Source of the DNA: an uncultured Draconibacterium sp.
Lineage (GTDB): Bacteria > Bacteroidota > Bacteroidia > Bacteroidales > Prolixibacteraceae
Reading direction: 5' to 3'
Length of the DNA stretch: 64,000 bases
Assembly (NCBI RefSeq): GCF_963677565.1
Contig: NZ_OY781981.1
Location: 3,836,001 to 3,900,000 of the forward strand
The position numbers and the translations under genes are program-made. This document shows, in pieces, positions 1-8,053 of the stretch. Position 1 is the stretch's first letter. Each line of letters opens with the position of its first letter. The notes under the pieces were generated by a model. That model was not told the DNA's origin and did no database searches. It saw nothing but the letters and a program-made list of their open reading frames with translations.

Positions 1-1
1 T

Positions 2-1186
2 GGTGGTGCATGGAATATGCAACGCGAAAACTTCATGTCGAATGTTGAGGTGGTTGATATGTTAAAATTAAGAGGTTCATATGGTTTAACCGGTAACGCA
101 AATATCGATTTAAATCAATATCAGTCATTACTAAGTTATGATTCGGATTATGCAGGTGAAGGTGCTTCATATCCTGGAACTTTTGGTAACAATGACCTGT
201 CTTGGGAAACTTCAAAAACATTAGATATTGGTGTTGATTTTGGTTTATTCCAAAACCGTATCAGTGGGTCGATAGGTTATTACAACCGCGAGACTCAAGA
301 TATGTTACTCGACGTACCATTGTCTTTAACTACTGGTTTTGAGGAGCAAACACGTAATATTGGTAGAATGGAAAACAAAGGTTACGAGTTTGAATTAAAT
401 GTTGATATCATTCGTTCAAACGACATGAACCTATCAATTGGTGGTAACCTGGGTACCAACAAAAACGAAGTTCTCGAATTGGCAACAGACCTGAATGGTG
501 AAGAAATCAATATCACAGGGACAACACAGCGTGTTGAGACTGGTCATCCTGTTTACGGATGGTACATGCCAACCTGGGCAGGTGTAAATCCTGATACCGG
601 TGATGAAGAGTGGTTTGTGAATCCTGAAGAAAGTGATGAAAAAACTGCAAATTTCAACGATGCAGAACAAGTTTGGCAAGGTGGAAGTGCCATTCCTAAA
701 GTTACAGCCGGTATGAACCTGCACTTTGACTTTAAGGGAGCTTTTATTGATTTAAACGGTTACTACGCTGGTGGTCACAAAGTATACGAAGAATGGCACC
801 GTTATACAAACGGAACAGACGTATTCTCTGTATTCTACTACCAGGGAGTTGATGCCTTGTTAGACAGATGGCAAAAGCCGGGTGATATAACCCGCTTTGG
901 TAAGTTTGAATATACAGGACGACCTTGGCAACGTCACTCTAAATTCTTGTACGATGGAGATTACTTCCGTTTAAAAGACGTGACTGTCGGTTATGACTTT
1001 AGTCCAAGTCTTGTAGATGCTATAGGACTAGGGGGTGTACGCGTATTTGTTCGTGGAACCAACCTTTATACCTGGGTAAAAGACGATAACCTGAAATATG
1101 ACCCGGAAGTTGATGTGTCAGGTTACACCGAATTAGTAACCCCACCTGTGAAATCATTCATTTTTGGTGTAAACGTAAAATTCTAA
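2..1186 (+). CDS. SusC/RagA-family TonB-dependent outer-membrane receptor, C-terminal part
   Basis: This is the C-terminal third of a SusC-type receptor that, with its SusD partner, imports glycans or peptides across the outer membrane using TonB energy. The reading frame is open from base 2, so the gene starts left of the window; the ATG at 17 is internal. About 394 residues are visible. They show alternating beta-strand patterns, the family phrase LRGSYGLTGNA near the start of the visible part, an RLKDVTVGYDF segment typical of late SusC barrel strands, and a terminal aromatic residue (VKF) used in barrel assembly. The SusD gene follows after 6 bases, so the two are co-transcribed. No glycoside hydrolase or sensor lies downstream, so the substrate cannot be inferred. 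Confidence 0.95.
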   Translation, partial: GGAWNMQRENFMSNVEVVDMLKLRGSYGLTGNANIDLNQYQSLLSYDSDYAGEGASYPGTFGNNDLSWETSKTLDIGVDFGLFQNRISGSIGYYNRETQDMLLDVPLSLTTGFEEQTRNIGRMENKGYEFELNVDIIRSNDMNLSIGGNLGTNKNEVLELATDLNGEEINITGTTQRVETGHPVYGWYMPTWAGVNPDTGDEEWFVNPEESDEKTANFNDAEQVWQGGSAIPKVTAGMNLHFDFKGAFIDLNGYYAGGHKVYEEWHRYTNGTDVFSVFYYQGVDALLDRWQKPGDITRFGKFEYTGRPWQRHSKFLYDGDYFRLKDVTVGYDFSPSLVDAIGLGGVRVFVRGTNLYTWVKDDNLKYDPEVDVSGYTELVTPPVKSFIFGVNVKF

Positions 1187-1192
1187 GAAAGT

Positions 1193-2560
1193 ATGAAAAC
1201 ATTAAATATTTTATCAAAGCTTACAATAGTCTTTCTATTTGTAGCTTCAATTAATGCTTGTACTACCGACGATTTGGATCCGTCTACGGAACAAAACAAA
1301 CCGGTTGAAGGTGGTATTGAGTCGGATGCAAACCTTTATGGTATTGTTAAAGGTGCTTATAGCCGTTTGACCGGTAGTGGTTATTATGGCAGAGATTATA
1401 TAATAAATAACGAGGTAAGAACAGATAACTGTTTTTCAAATGGTAACTCAGGTCGTTTTACAACTCAGGCAGGTTTTAACTACTCGGAAAATACTGGATT
1501 TTTCTGGGATGAAGCATATGAAGTTATTGCCAGTGCCAATATTGTAATTGGTGTAAATCCGGATGAAATGACTGGTGATATGGATTATATTAAGCACATG
1601 CAAGGACAAGCATATGCTCTTCGTGCTTTGGCTCATTTCGATCTTTTAAAACAATATGGACAGCAAAATGCGGGAGGTACATTAGGTGTTCCATATGTAA
1701 CTGAATTTAAAGGTGAAGATCTCACTCCGTCACGCAAATCAGTTGATGAGTGTGTTGATCTTATATTAGCTGATCTTGATATGGCATTTAGTTTATTAAA
1801 TGAAGATTACGATGGTTCACCTGAATTTATCACAAAATATGCTCCTAAGGCAATTGCTTCGAGTGTAGGTGTATACTTTAAAAGATGGGATGTAGCCAAA
1901 AATGCAGCAGCCGCTGTTATCAATTCTGGATTATATTCTATTATTCCTGCCGACCAGTATGTTTCCAGCTTTGGTGTTGATGCATCTCCTAACTCAATCT
2001 TTGAGTTGGCATTTAGCTCAACAGATAATGTTGGCATTAATGGTTTAGCATACATATACAGAACTACCGGTGGTGGTAGCTACGGAGACGTTCAGGTACT
2101 TGACGAAGTTGCTGACCTGTATGAAGAAGGTGACGTTCGCGAAGGTATTCTTGGAATGGAAGATGATATGCTAAGAAATATTGGAAAATATCCAGACAAC
2201 CAAGGATATGACAATGTTGGAGTAATTCGCTACGAGGAAGTACTTTTGAATTATGCAGAAGCACAATTCGAAACTGGTGGAGATGCATTAACTCCGCTTA
2301 ACCAGTTGGTTGCTGAGCGTGGAATTGATGCATATACAGAAGTTACAAAGGATATTCTTCTTGATGAAAGAAGAAAAGAGTTGATTTTTGAAGGAAGACG
2401 TTATGATGATCTGGTAAGAACAGGGTCAGACATTGAGAAAATTTCACTTCAACAAAACTTTGCTGCAACTATTCCATACGGCGATTACCGAATGGCTTGG
2501 CCAATTCCTAAAGCTGAAATGGATGCGAACTCAAATATGGTTCAAAACGATAATTATTAG
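1193..2560 (+). CDS. SusD/RagB-family nutrient-binding outer-membrane lipoprotein
   Basis: SusD proteins form the lid over the SusC barrel and bind the substrate at the cell surface. The 455-residue protein begins with a lipoprotein signal peptide ending in SINAC, so Cys23 should be lipidated. The mature part has TPR-like helices in the first half, including a RALAHFDLLKQYG helix that is highly characteristic of the family. A C-terminal segment contains LLDERRKELIFEGRRYDDLVR, another hallmark of SusD. Length is at the short end of the usual range. It lies 6 bases after the SusC stop and is followed by a strong terminator, so it ends the operon. Confidence 0.95.
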   Translation: MKTLNILSKLTIVFLFVASINACTTDDLDPSTEQNKPVEGGIESDANLYGIVKGAYSRLTGSGYYGRDYIINNEVRTDNCFSNGNSGRFTTQAGFNYSENTGFFWDEAYEVIASANIVIGVNPDEMTGDMDYIKHMQGQAYALRALAHFDLLKQYGQQNAGGTLGVPYVTEFKGEDLTPSRKSVDECVDLILADLDMAFSLLNEDYDGSPEFITKYAPKAIASSVGVYFKRWDVAKNAAAAVINSGLYSIIPADQYVSSFGVDASPNSIFELAFSSTDNVGINGLAYIYRTTGGGSYGDVQVLDEVADLYEEGDVREGILGMEDDMLRNIGKYPDNQGYDNVGVIRYEEVLLNYAEAQFETGGDALTPLNQLVAERGIDAYTEVTKDILLDERRKELIFEGRRYDDLVRTGSDIEKISLQQNFAATIPYGDYRMAWPIPKAEMDANSNMVQNDNY

Positions 2561-2587
2561 AAAATAAATCTAAAGCAAATTATAAAG

Positions 2588-2620
2588 AGGGTTGTCATGA
2601 AAATGGCAACCCTTTCTTTC
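2588..2620 (+). terminator. Rho-independent terminator of the SusCD operon
   Basis: An 11-bp stem (2588-2598 with 2603-2613, one G-U pair) closes a GAAA tetraloop and is followed by a T-rich tract. It lies 28 bases after the SusD stop codon. Confidence 0.85.
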
Positions 2621-2629
2621 TACCTTTAT

Positions 2630-2662
2630 ATAATAAAATCCCCCGCCGAAAAACAGCGAGGG
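2630..2662 (-). terminator. Terminator of the V-ATPase operon
   Basis: On the minus strand a 7-bp stem (2656-2662 with 2640-2646, one G-U pair in that orientation) with a 9-base loop is followed by GATTTTATT. It lies about 30 bases past the K-subunit stop. It faces the SusCD terminator, so the two convergent operons are insulated. Confidence 0.7.
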
Positions 2663-2691
2663 AATATTTTAGTGTCATGCTTTGCGTATTA

Positions 2692-3162
2692 TTAAGCGCC
2701 CGGAATGCCTCCCATACCAAATACCATGGCCAGAAGTGCAACCGTTTCGATAATTCCCATAGCTCCAATGTACATACCCGCGCCTTGCTTATCATCTACA
2801 GCAAGGTTTGCACAAGCAGCTGCTCCTACACGTCCCTGCATAATTGCAGAGGCAGCAATGGCTATACCTATAAAAAATGCCCAAATCATCTGGTTCATAT
2901 AACTGTCGGGATTCAAGTTTGCTCCAATCATCGAATTCATAAAAATCATTCCATAAATTACCTGGCTTAATGGCATACCTACCATTGCGAGCGCCAAGGA
3001 AGGAAGTTTTTTCTTATCTCTGATAGATTGTTTCCAAAGCCCTAGAGCTCCCATTCCTGCAATACCGGTTCCTATTGCTGAACCTACACCTGCTATTCCC
3101 AAAGCAATGGCGTGCCCGCCAAAGCCTGTAACTGTTGTTGCTAAAATCATTGTTAAAGTCAT
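2692..3162 (-). CDS. atpK: V-type ATPase subunit K (proteolipid, c-ring)
   Basis: This subunit forms the membrane rotor ring of the V-type ATPase. The 156-residue protein has four hydrophobic helices in two hairpins, glycine-rich as expected for c-subunits. Helix 2 has Pro64-Leu-Ser-Gln67, helix 3 has Gln109, and helix 4 has the ion-carrying Glu139. These align with Leu61, Thr64, Gln65, Gln110 and Glu139, which bind Na+ in the Enterococcus hirae NtpK ring. Thr64 is replaced by Ser, which keeps the hydroxyl. The set therefore looks like a sodium site (inference by eye). It is the last gene of the operon, 24 bases after the I subunit. Confidence 0.93.
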   Translation of the reverse strand: MTLTMILATTVTGFGGHAIALGIAGVGSAIGTGIAGMGALGLWKQSIRDKKKLPSLALAMVGMPLSQVIYGMIFMNSMIGANLNPDSYMNQMIWAFFIGIAIAASAIMQGRVGAAACANLAVDDKQGAGMYIGAMGIIETVALLAMVFGMGGIPGA

Positions 3163-3186
3163 TTTATACTATTTTAAAAATTTCTA

Positions 3187-5019
3187 TTATTTATTGTCCT
3201 TCAATTTGAAGGGTTTATATTCATTTCCAGAAAACTCAACTTCGGCATGACCGGCATATTCAAGCATATTTAAACGTACACCATGCACAAGTACCGCCAT
3301 TGCAGCCAGAATCATATTTAGTCCGTGTCCTAAGATTAAAACCAGCACAGCTCCGATTCCGGAAGCCACTGTAGTAATGCCATCGCCAATGGCCATTTGA
3401 TTAAAGCTTGCCGCCATTAACACGGTTGACAAACCCACTGCATAAAGTCGGATGTACGAGATAATGTCGGAGAAACCGTTGATTATACTGAGTGGTAAAT
3501 TACCTAGCGATGAGATCATACCTTTGAAGAAGCTTGTTCCTGGTTTTGAAAAAAGAGCCACCAAAATAGCACCGCCAACAAATAGCCAAACCATAAATGC
3601 CGGAGCTTCAATGCCAAGTACCATTTGATTTACAATAAGGTATAAGCCCCAAATTATGGCTATCCAACCAAACTGCGCAATAGCTCTTACGCTGTTATTA
3701 AATTTCCATGCTACCTGCAGGTGTCCAACGGTAAGGTGAACTGCGCCTATCAGGAACATTATTTTTTGAACTATTAGGCTATCTCCACCAAAGCTGGCCA
3801 GTGCTTCAATTTTTAAACTGCGCAGTACTGGCAATTCTGCAATTGCTTCCGATCCAAAATAGGTACCGGTTAACACGCCCCAAAACATAATCGACACGGA
3901 AAGCGTGTAAATCAAACCAAACTCAATTTGTTTGGCAAATTTTTTCTTTCGGTGTACCAAAAAAGTAATCAGCAAGAACACCAATCCATAGCCGGCATCT
4001 CCAACAAGAATTCCGGTAAAAAAGGTAAAGAATACCATAAATACCCGTGAAACATCCATCTCTTTGTAGCCGGGAACAAGTCCCATAAAATCCATAACCG
4101 GCTGAATTCGTTGTGCCCATTTAGGTGTTCGCACAAGGGTAGGAACCTCTTCCATTTCTTCCGGTAACGGATCCTCAATTATATAGCCCCAATGGCGCTT
4201 TTCGGCCGTTTCAATAAATTCATCAACGTGTTCCAGAGGAATAAAACCTTTCCAGAAACGAACGTGTTTATCCACTGCAAGACCACCAAATTGTACGTTA
4301 CGCACATCAAAACGGCGCAAACGTTCTTTTAAACCGTCTTCCAACACAGCTTTCTGTTCGTGTAAGTGAAGTAAAAACTCCTTGTTACTTTTCAGGTTGT
4401 TGTTGGTTGTGTTTAATAACTCTCTTGCATTTTCAAGCTCGTTTTGCGGAAAAGGAAGTGCTTCGAACTCGAGTAATCTTTCATCAGCATCTTTGGTCAA
4501 TAAAATAACCTGGTTCAACTCGTTTAACTTGCCAACTACCTGAACATCTTCTCGGTCAGAAACTTTTTTTAATTCCCTGTCGTCGAGCAGGTATGTTTTA
4601 ATCCAGATTCCCTTATCGTTGAGGTCTTTTATATCTTTAAGCGTAATATTTCCCCAATTCTCGAACCAGGCAATATCGCTGGTTAAGTTGCGCTGAATAT
4701 TTTTCAGTTCCTGACGATGGTGTTCTGCATCCAGCACCGTTTCCATAAGAAAAACCGCGCCTCTTTCCAGTTTCGAGTAGTCGGTAATTTCATCGTTTTT
4801 TACTCCGGCGTATTGTTCTTCATCGTAACGATCAAGAACCGAAATGGCTTGCTGTAACTGTTTTATACGTGCATCAACCCGTTCAATCGATTCGTGTTTT
4901 GCCGGTTGCAATGGTGCAATGTGTATTACGCCGAGTTCTCCCAAAGCAGTAAGCTCGGCATCGATATCATCAGCAGAATCGGGCATAAACAGCATTAATT
5001 TTTTCATTTCTGCTATCAT
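3187..5019 (-). CDS. atpI: V-type ATPase subunit I (a-subunit, membrane stator)
   Basis: This is the membrane stator subunit that forms the ion half-channels against the K ring. The first 310 or so of 610 residues are soluble with long helical stretches that bind the peripheral stalk. The rest has about seven to eight hydrophobic helices. The phrase SYIRLYAVGLS at about residue 523 holds the essential arginine that releases the ion from the rotor glutamate. Length fits the bacterial/archaeal family (roughly 600-680). The start codon overlaps the stop of the D subunit by 4 bases, which indicates translational coupling. Confidence 0.95.
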   Translation of the reverse strand: MIAEMKKLMLFMPDSADDIDAELTALGELGVIHIAPLQPAKHESIERVDARIKQLQQAISVLDRYDEEQYAGVKNDEITDYSKLERGAVFLMETVLDAEHHRQELKNIQRNLTSDIAWFENWGNITLKDIKDLNDKGIWIKTYLLDDRELKKVSDREDVQVVGKLNELNQVILLTKDADERLLEFEALPFPQNELENARELLNTTNNNLKSNKEFLLHLHEQKAVLEDGLKERLRRFDVRNVQFGGLAVDKHVRFWKGFIPLEHVDEFIETAEKRHWGYIIEDPLPEEMEEVPTLVRTPKWAQRIQPVMDFMGLVPGYKEMDVSRVFMVFFTFFTGILVGDAGYGLVFLLITFLVHRKKKFAKQIEFGLIYTLSVSIMFWGVLTGTYFGSEAIAELPVLRSLKIEALASFGGDSLIVQKIMFLIGAVHLTVGHLQVAWKFNNSVRAIAQFGWIAIIWGLYLIVNQMVLGIEAPAFMVWLFVGGAILVALFSKPGTSFFKGMISSLGNLPLSIINGFSDIISYIRLYAVGLSTVLMAASFNQMAIGDGITTVASGIGAVLVLILGHGLNMILAAMAVLVHGVRLNMLEYAGHAEVEFSGNEYKPFKLKDNK

Positions 5020-5624
5020 AGGCTGCCCTCCATTTGTTTGCTTGTTTTTACCACTTTTGCCGTTGCAATTGTCAGGCGCTCGTCATCCTGCAGCTTTTGC
5101 CCAATCTTTCGGATGGCCAGTTTGGCATTCGGAATACGGCGATTTTCGAATAGTTTTACCCGTGCACGCACATCCAGTAATTCTTCCTCTAAAAGCTCGA
5201 TTTGTTCTTTCAAAACTTCGATTTCAGCTAGCAATTGCAATTGTACTTGCATTAGTTCAATGGCATCGTCAACCCACAACGGAGTGTTGGCGTTAATGGG
5301 CATTACGTTAAAGTCAACCTTTACAAACTGCTGAACACGAACCCCGGCCACATCAATGGTTTTGGTAATAATTTTATTCACCGAAATATATTCACTTATA
5401 TCCACCCACGAGTCGTTCATAACGGCGGTCCACGGTTCTGCTGCCTTTCGGTTTTTCTCAATCTCTTCGCGTATTTCTTCAATCCGCTCAGCGATGGTAT
5501 TTATAGTTGCCATCAACGATTTTTCCATGGCTTCAAACAAGGGCAGCATCCTTTCCGAAACCTTCAGAATTTTCTTCTGACGGGCTCGCTCGGTTTTTGT
5601 ATACTTTATTTTAATACCTGCCAT
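5016..5624 (-). CDS. atpD: V-type ATPase subunit D (central rotor shaft)
   Basis: Subunit D is the coiled-coil shaft linking the A3B3 head to the membrane rotor. The 202-residue protein is rich in long amphipathic helices at both ends, as in the family, and starts with a lysine/threonine-rich segment typical of D subunits. A middle section (about residues 75-115) is less helical. Its start overlaps the DUF2764 stop by one base and its stop overlaps the I start by four. No separate F subunit, the usual partner of D, is present in the operon. Confidence 0.92.
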   Translation of the reverse strand: MAGIKIKYTKTERARQKKILKVSERMLPLFEAMEKSLMATINTIAERIEEIREEIEKNRKAAEPWTAVMNDSWVDISEYISVNKIITKTIDVAGVRVQQFVKVDFNVMPINANTPLWVDDAIELMQVQLQLLAEIEVLKEQIELLEEELLDVRARVKLFENRRIPNAKLAIRKIGQKLQDDERLTIATAKVVKTSKQMEGSL

Positions 5625-6121
5625 TATTTGTCCTCCTTGTTTTTACCCGGATTTACTACCGATGCCAATACTTCGGCACCTTTAATTTCGTCGAAGGAAT
5701 ACAATCTTTCAACCAGCTGGAGTTTAAGTTTATACACTAAAACTTCTGTCAGTGTGAATGTTTTTCCGGCCTCAATATCCTGCAATTCTTCCCATTGCCA
5801 CTGCAAAATATTCATTTCGCGTTCCATGGGATTTCGTCGCAACAGCGAATTGGGCATTCGCTCCGGCTTCTCCTGACGGTTTTGTGCTTTGGCTTCTCTA
5901 ACTTCTGAAAGATCTTCCTTTATACTATTTATCAGCGAGGAAATGCTTTTTACTCCAACTTTAGCATCCAATTTTTGAATATCAACAGATTGCAGCGCCT
6001 TAAAATGCCGGGAAGACAATTGGCGTTTTGCATCATCGTTAAATTCATCAATTGTAATCGGAGGTGCCTCTCCCAGGGACAACGATGGCAAACTGGTCAT
6101 AAGATAAACCATGTTTGACAT
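5624..6121 (-). CDS. DUF2764 protein of bacterial V-ATPase operons
   Basis: This 165-residue protein matches the family found in V-ATPase operons of Bacteroidota and chlamydiae. It opens with a YLMTSLPSLSLGEAPPIT stretch, like the family's usual beginning, followed by helices with LLRRNPMEREMNILQWQWEE and a Leu-rich C-terminal helix. Its role is not established. Because these operons lack a recognisable C subunit, it has been suspected to link the rotor to the membrane ring (inference). It sits between E and D, 2 bases after the E stop. It seems shorter than other members I recall, so a compact version is possible. Confidence 0.8.
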   Translation of the reverse strand: MSNMVYLMTSLPSLSLGEAPPITIDEFNDDAKRQLSSRHFKALQSVDIQKLDAKVGVKSISSLINSIKEDLSEVREAKAQNRQEKPERMPNSLLRRNPMEREMNILQWQWEELQDIEAGKTFTLTEVLVYKLKLQLVERLYSFDEIKGAEVLASVVNPGKNKEDK

Positions 6122-6123
6122 AT

Positions 6124-6729
6124 TTAATCCTCCTGACTTTTAATGATTCGATCAACCAAATCTTTGTTAAGTAAAGAGAACAAACCGGTCTCAATTTCTT
6201 TTGAGCTGACCACGAAACTAATTCCGTCTTTGTCGGTTGATTTTACTTTTATTTTGGCCTTACTTGCCGAAAGTGGTTTTAAAGTTACCTCTTCCCGGAG
6301 TGCTTCTTTCAGTAAAAATGCTTCCATTTCTTTCTGTAACTCTGGCGGCACTTTAATCGATTTTTTTCCTGAAATTGAGTCGATCACTACTTTTAGCAAT
6401 TCTTTCAGGTATTCTTCCTGGCGGAATAAGGTTTTGCACTCTTTTCCAAACACCGTTTTCAGGTGGTTTAAGATGGTTATTTTTGTTGCTTCAACCATAT
6501 CGCGCGAAGCCTGAGCAATTGCTTTTTCTGCATTTTTTTCTGTTTGCGAAGCTTTTGTTTTGGCTTCTTCAACAATCTTTTTGCTGGTAGCTTTCGCTTC
6601 AGCAATCAGTTTTTCCGCTTCCTGCTTTGCATTATCGATTATCCTTTGTTTCTCCACTTCGCCGGCATTAACTCCCTGCTCTTTTAGTTTGGAAACAATT
6701 CCTTCCAGATTTTCTTTATTTTTTGTCAT
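6124..6729 (-). CDS. atpE: V-type ATPase subunit E (peripheral stalk)
   Basis: Subunit E is the peripheral stalk that holds the catalytic head still against the membrane part. The first 100 residues of the 201-residue protein are a charged Ala/Lys/Glu-rich coiled coil (EAEKLIAEAKATSKKIVEEA), and the last 90 form the globular domain that binds subunit B. No gene for the usual coiled-coil partner G/H was found nearby. It lies 19 bases after the B stop. In the operons of this type I know, E comes first, before A; here it follows B. Confidence 0.9.
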   Translation of the reverse strand: MTKNKENLEGIVSKLKEQGVNAGEVEKQRIIDNAKQEAEKLIAEAKATSKKIVEEAKTKASQTEKNAEKAIAQASRDMVEATKITILNHLKTVFGKECKTLFRQEEYLKELLKVVIDSISGKKSIKVPPELQKEMEAFLLKEALREEVTLKPLSASKAKIKVKSTDKDGISFVVSSKEIETGLFSLLNKDLVDRIIKSQED

Positions 6730-6748
6730 CTCTTTTTCTGATTAGTGG

Positions 6749-8053
6749 TTAATTCCAATATTGCTCGATCAATTTTTTACTCAACCCTGTTTCGGTTGGC
6801 TCAAAATGTCGTTTTAAAATATCCCAGCATTTGTCTAATGCGGCTTCCAGCTCAATGGGTTCTCCAAATGGTTCTTCCATATTTGCGATAAAATCTTCGC
6901 GATAACGTAGTAATTTTTGCGAGAATGTATCGTTTGCAGCACCAACTTCAGCTGCCTCGTATGCTTTTTCAGCATCGGCAAGCAACGAGGCCATCACCGT
7001 CATAATAGGGCGGTGGTCGTCTCGGGTAGTGTCGTTTACCTGCTGCTTTAAACGCGACAGTGAACGTGCCAGTTTCAGTTTTCCATTATCAAGGAAGAAC
7101 TGCCCCTCGGTAATATATCCGGTATTATCCGGAACCGGATCTTCAAGCGACTCGAGCGTTGTTGCCCCGATTATGGTGATCGAGCCAGCGCCTTCAATAT
7201 CAGCAGCTACCTCGTAACGTTTTGCCAGTTCCGAATACAACGAACCCGGATATCCTTGCAACGAAGGAATCTGATCCTGGTAGTTGGCTACGTTACGCAA
7301 AATATTCGACCAGTTGGTCATGTCGGTAAGCAGCACCAACACGTCTTTTCCCTGGTCGGCAAATTCGCGCGAAACACTTAATGCCACATCAGGCAGCATC
7401 AAACCTTTAATCTGCGAATCACCGGCAAGGTGGGTGAACATGATAGTTTTATCGATATTACCTGATTGCGACAACTGCTCTTTGAAGTAGTGGTACTCGT
7501 CGAATTTCAAGCCAATACCGGCAAAAATAATTACGTCGGCCTGTGCACCCTGTGCAATCTGAGAAAGCAAGCGGTTGTAAGGCTCGGTTGGGCCGGCAAA
7601 AATTGGAATCTTTTGCGATTTTACCAGCGTATTAAAAACATCAATCATCGGAATACCTGTCCACAAAGGTTGCTTGGGAACCAAACGAACCGTTGGATTT
7701 AAGGTATCCAATCGTGTTGAAATTTGTTTGTCGAAAATAATTTCCGGACCACCGTCGGCCACATCGCCAATTCCATCGAAACTACGTCCAAGCATGTTAT
7801 ACGAAAAACCAGCTGTTAGTGGAACCTCGTGCATGCGTATTTTAGTCTGTGTACTCAAGCCCTGCGTTCCGTTAAACACCTGGAAACGTGTTGAATCTTC
7901 AGTAATATTAATCGCTTTGGCAAACGAAAGGCTTTGGTTGGTTCCGGCTTCCAGCAGTTCAACTACGTGGTTGAGTGCCACACCCGGATTTCCTTCAACC
8001 GAAATCAGTGCTTTACCAACTTCGCTAATTCTATTTATTTCTTTTCGTATCAT
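6749..8053 (-). CDS. atpB: V-type ATPase subunit B (non-catalytic nucleotide-binding subunit)
   Basis: Subunit B alternates with A in the A3B3 head and contributes the interface residues for ATP hydrolysis. The 434-residue protein has the family phrase LGRSFDGIG at residues 88-96. It has no Walker A loop (the equivalent region reads IFAGPTEPYNRLL), which separates B from catalytic A. Later it contains VLLTDMTNWSNILRNVANY and the GYPGSLYSELAKRYE segment typical of B. The start overlaps the A stop by 4 bases. Confidence 0.95.
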   Translation of the reverse strand: MIRKEINRISEVGKALISVEGNPGVALNHVVELLEAGTNQSLSFAKAINITEDSTRFQVFNGTQGLSTQTKIRMHEVPLTAGFSYNMLGRSFDGIGDVADGGPEIIFDKQISTRLDTLNPTVRLVPKQPLWTGIPMIDVFNTLVKSQKIPIFAGPTEPYNRLLSQIAQGAQADVIIFAGIGLKFDEYHYFKEQLSQSGNIDKTIMFTHLAGDSQIKGLMLPDVALSVSREFADQGKDVLVLLTDMTNWSNILRNVANYQDQIPSLQGYPGSLYSELAKRYEVAADIEGAGSITIIGATTLESLEDPVPDNTGYITEGQFFLDNGKLKLARSLSRLKQQVNDTTRDDHRPIMTVMASLLADAEKAYEAAEVGAANDTFSQKLLRYREDFIANMEEPFGEPIELEAALDKCWDILKRHFEPTETGLSKKLIEQYWN

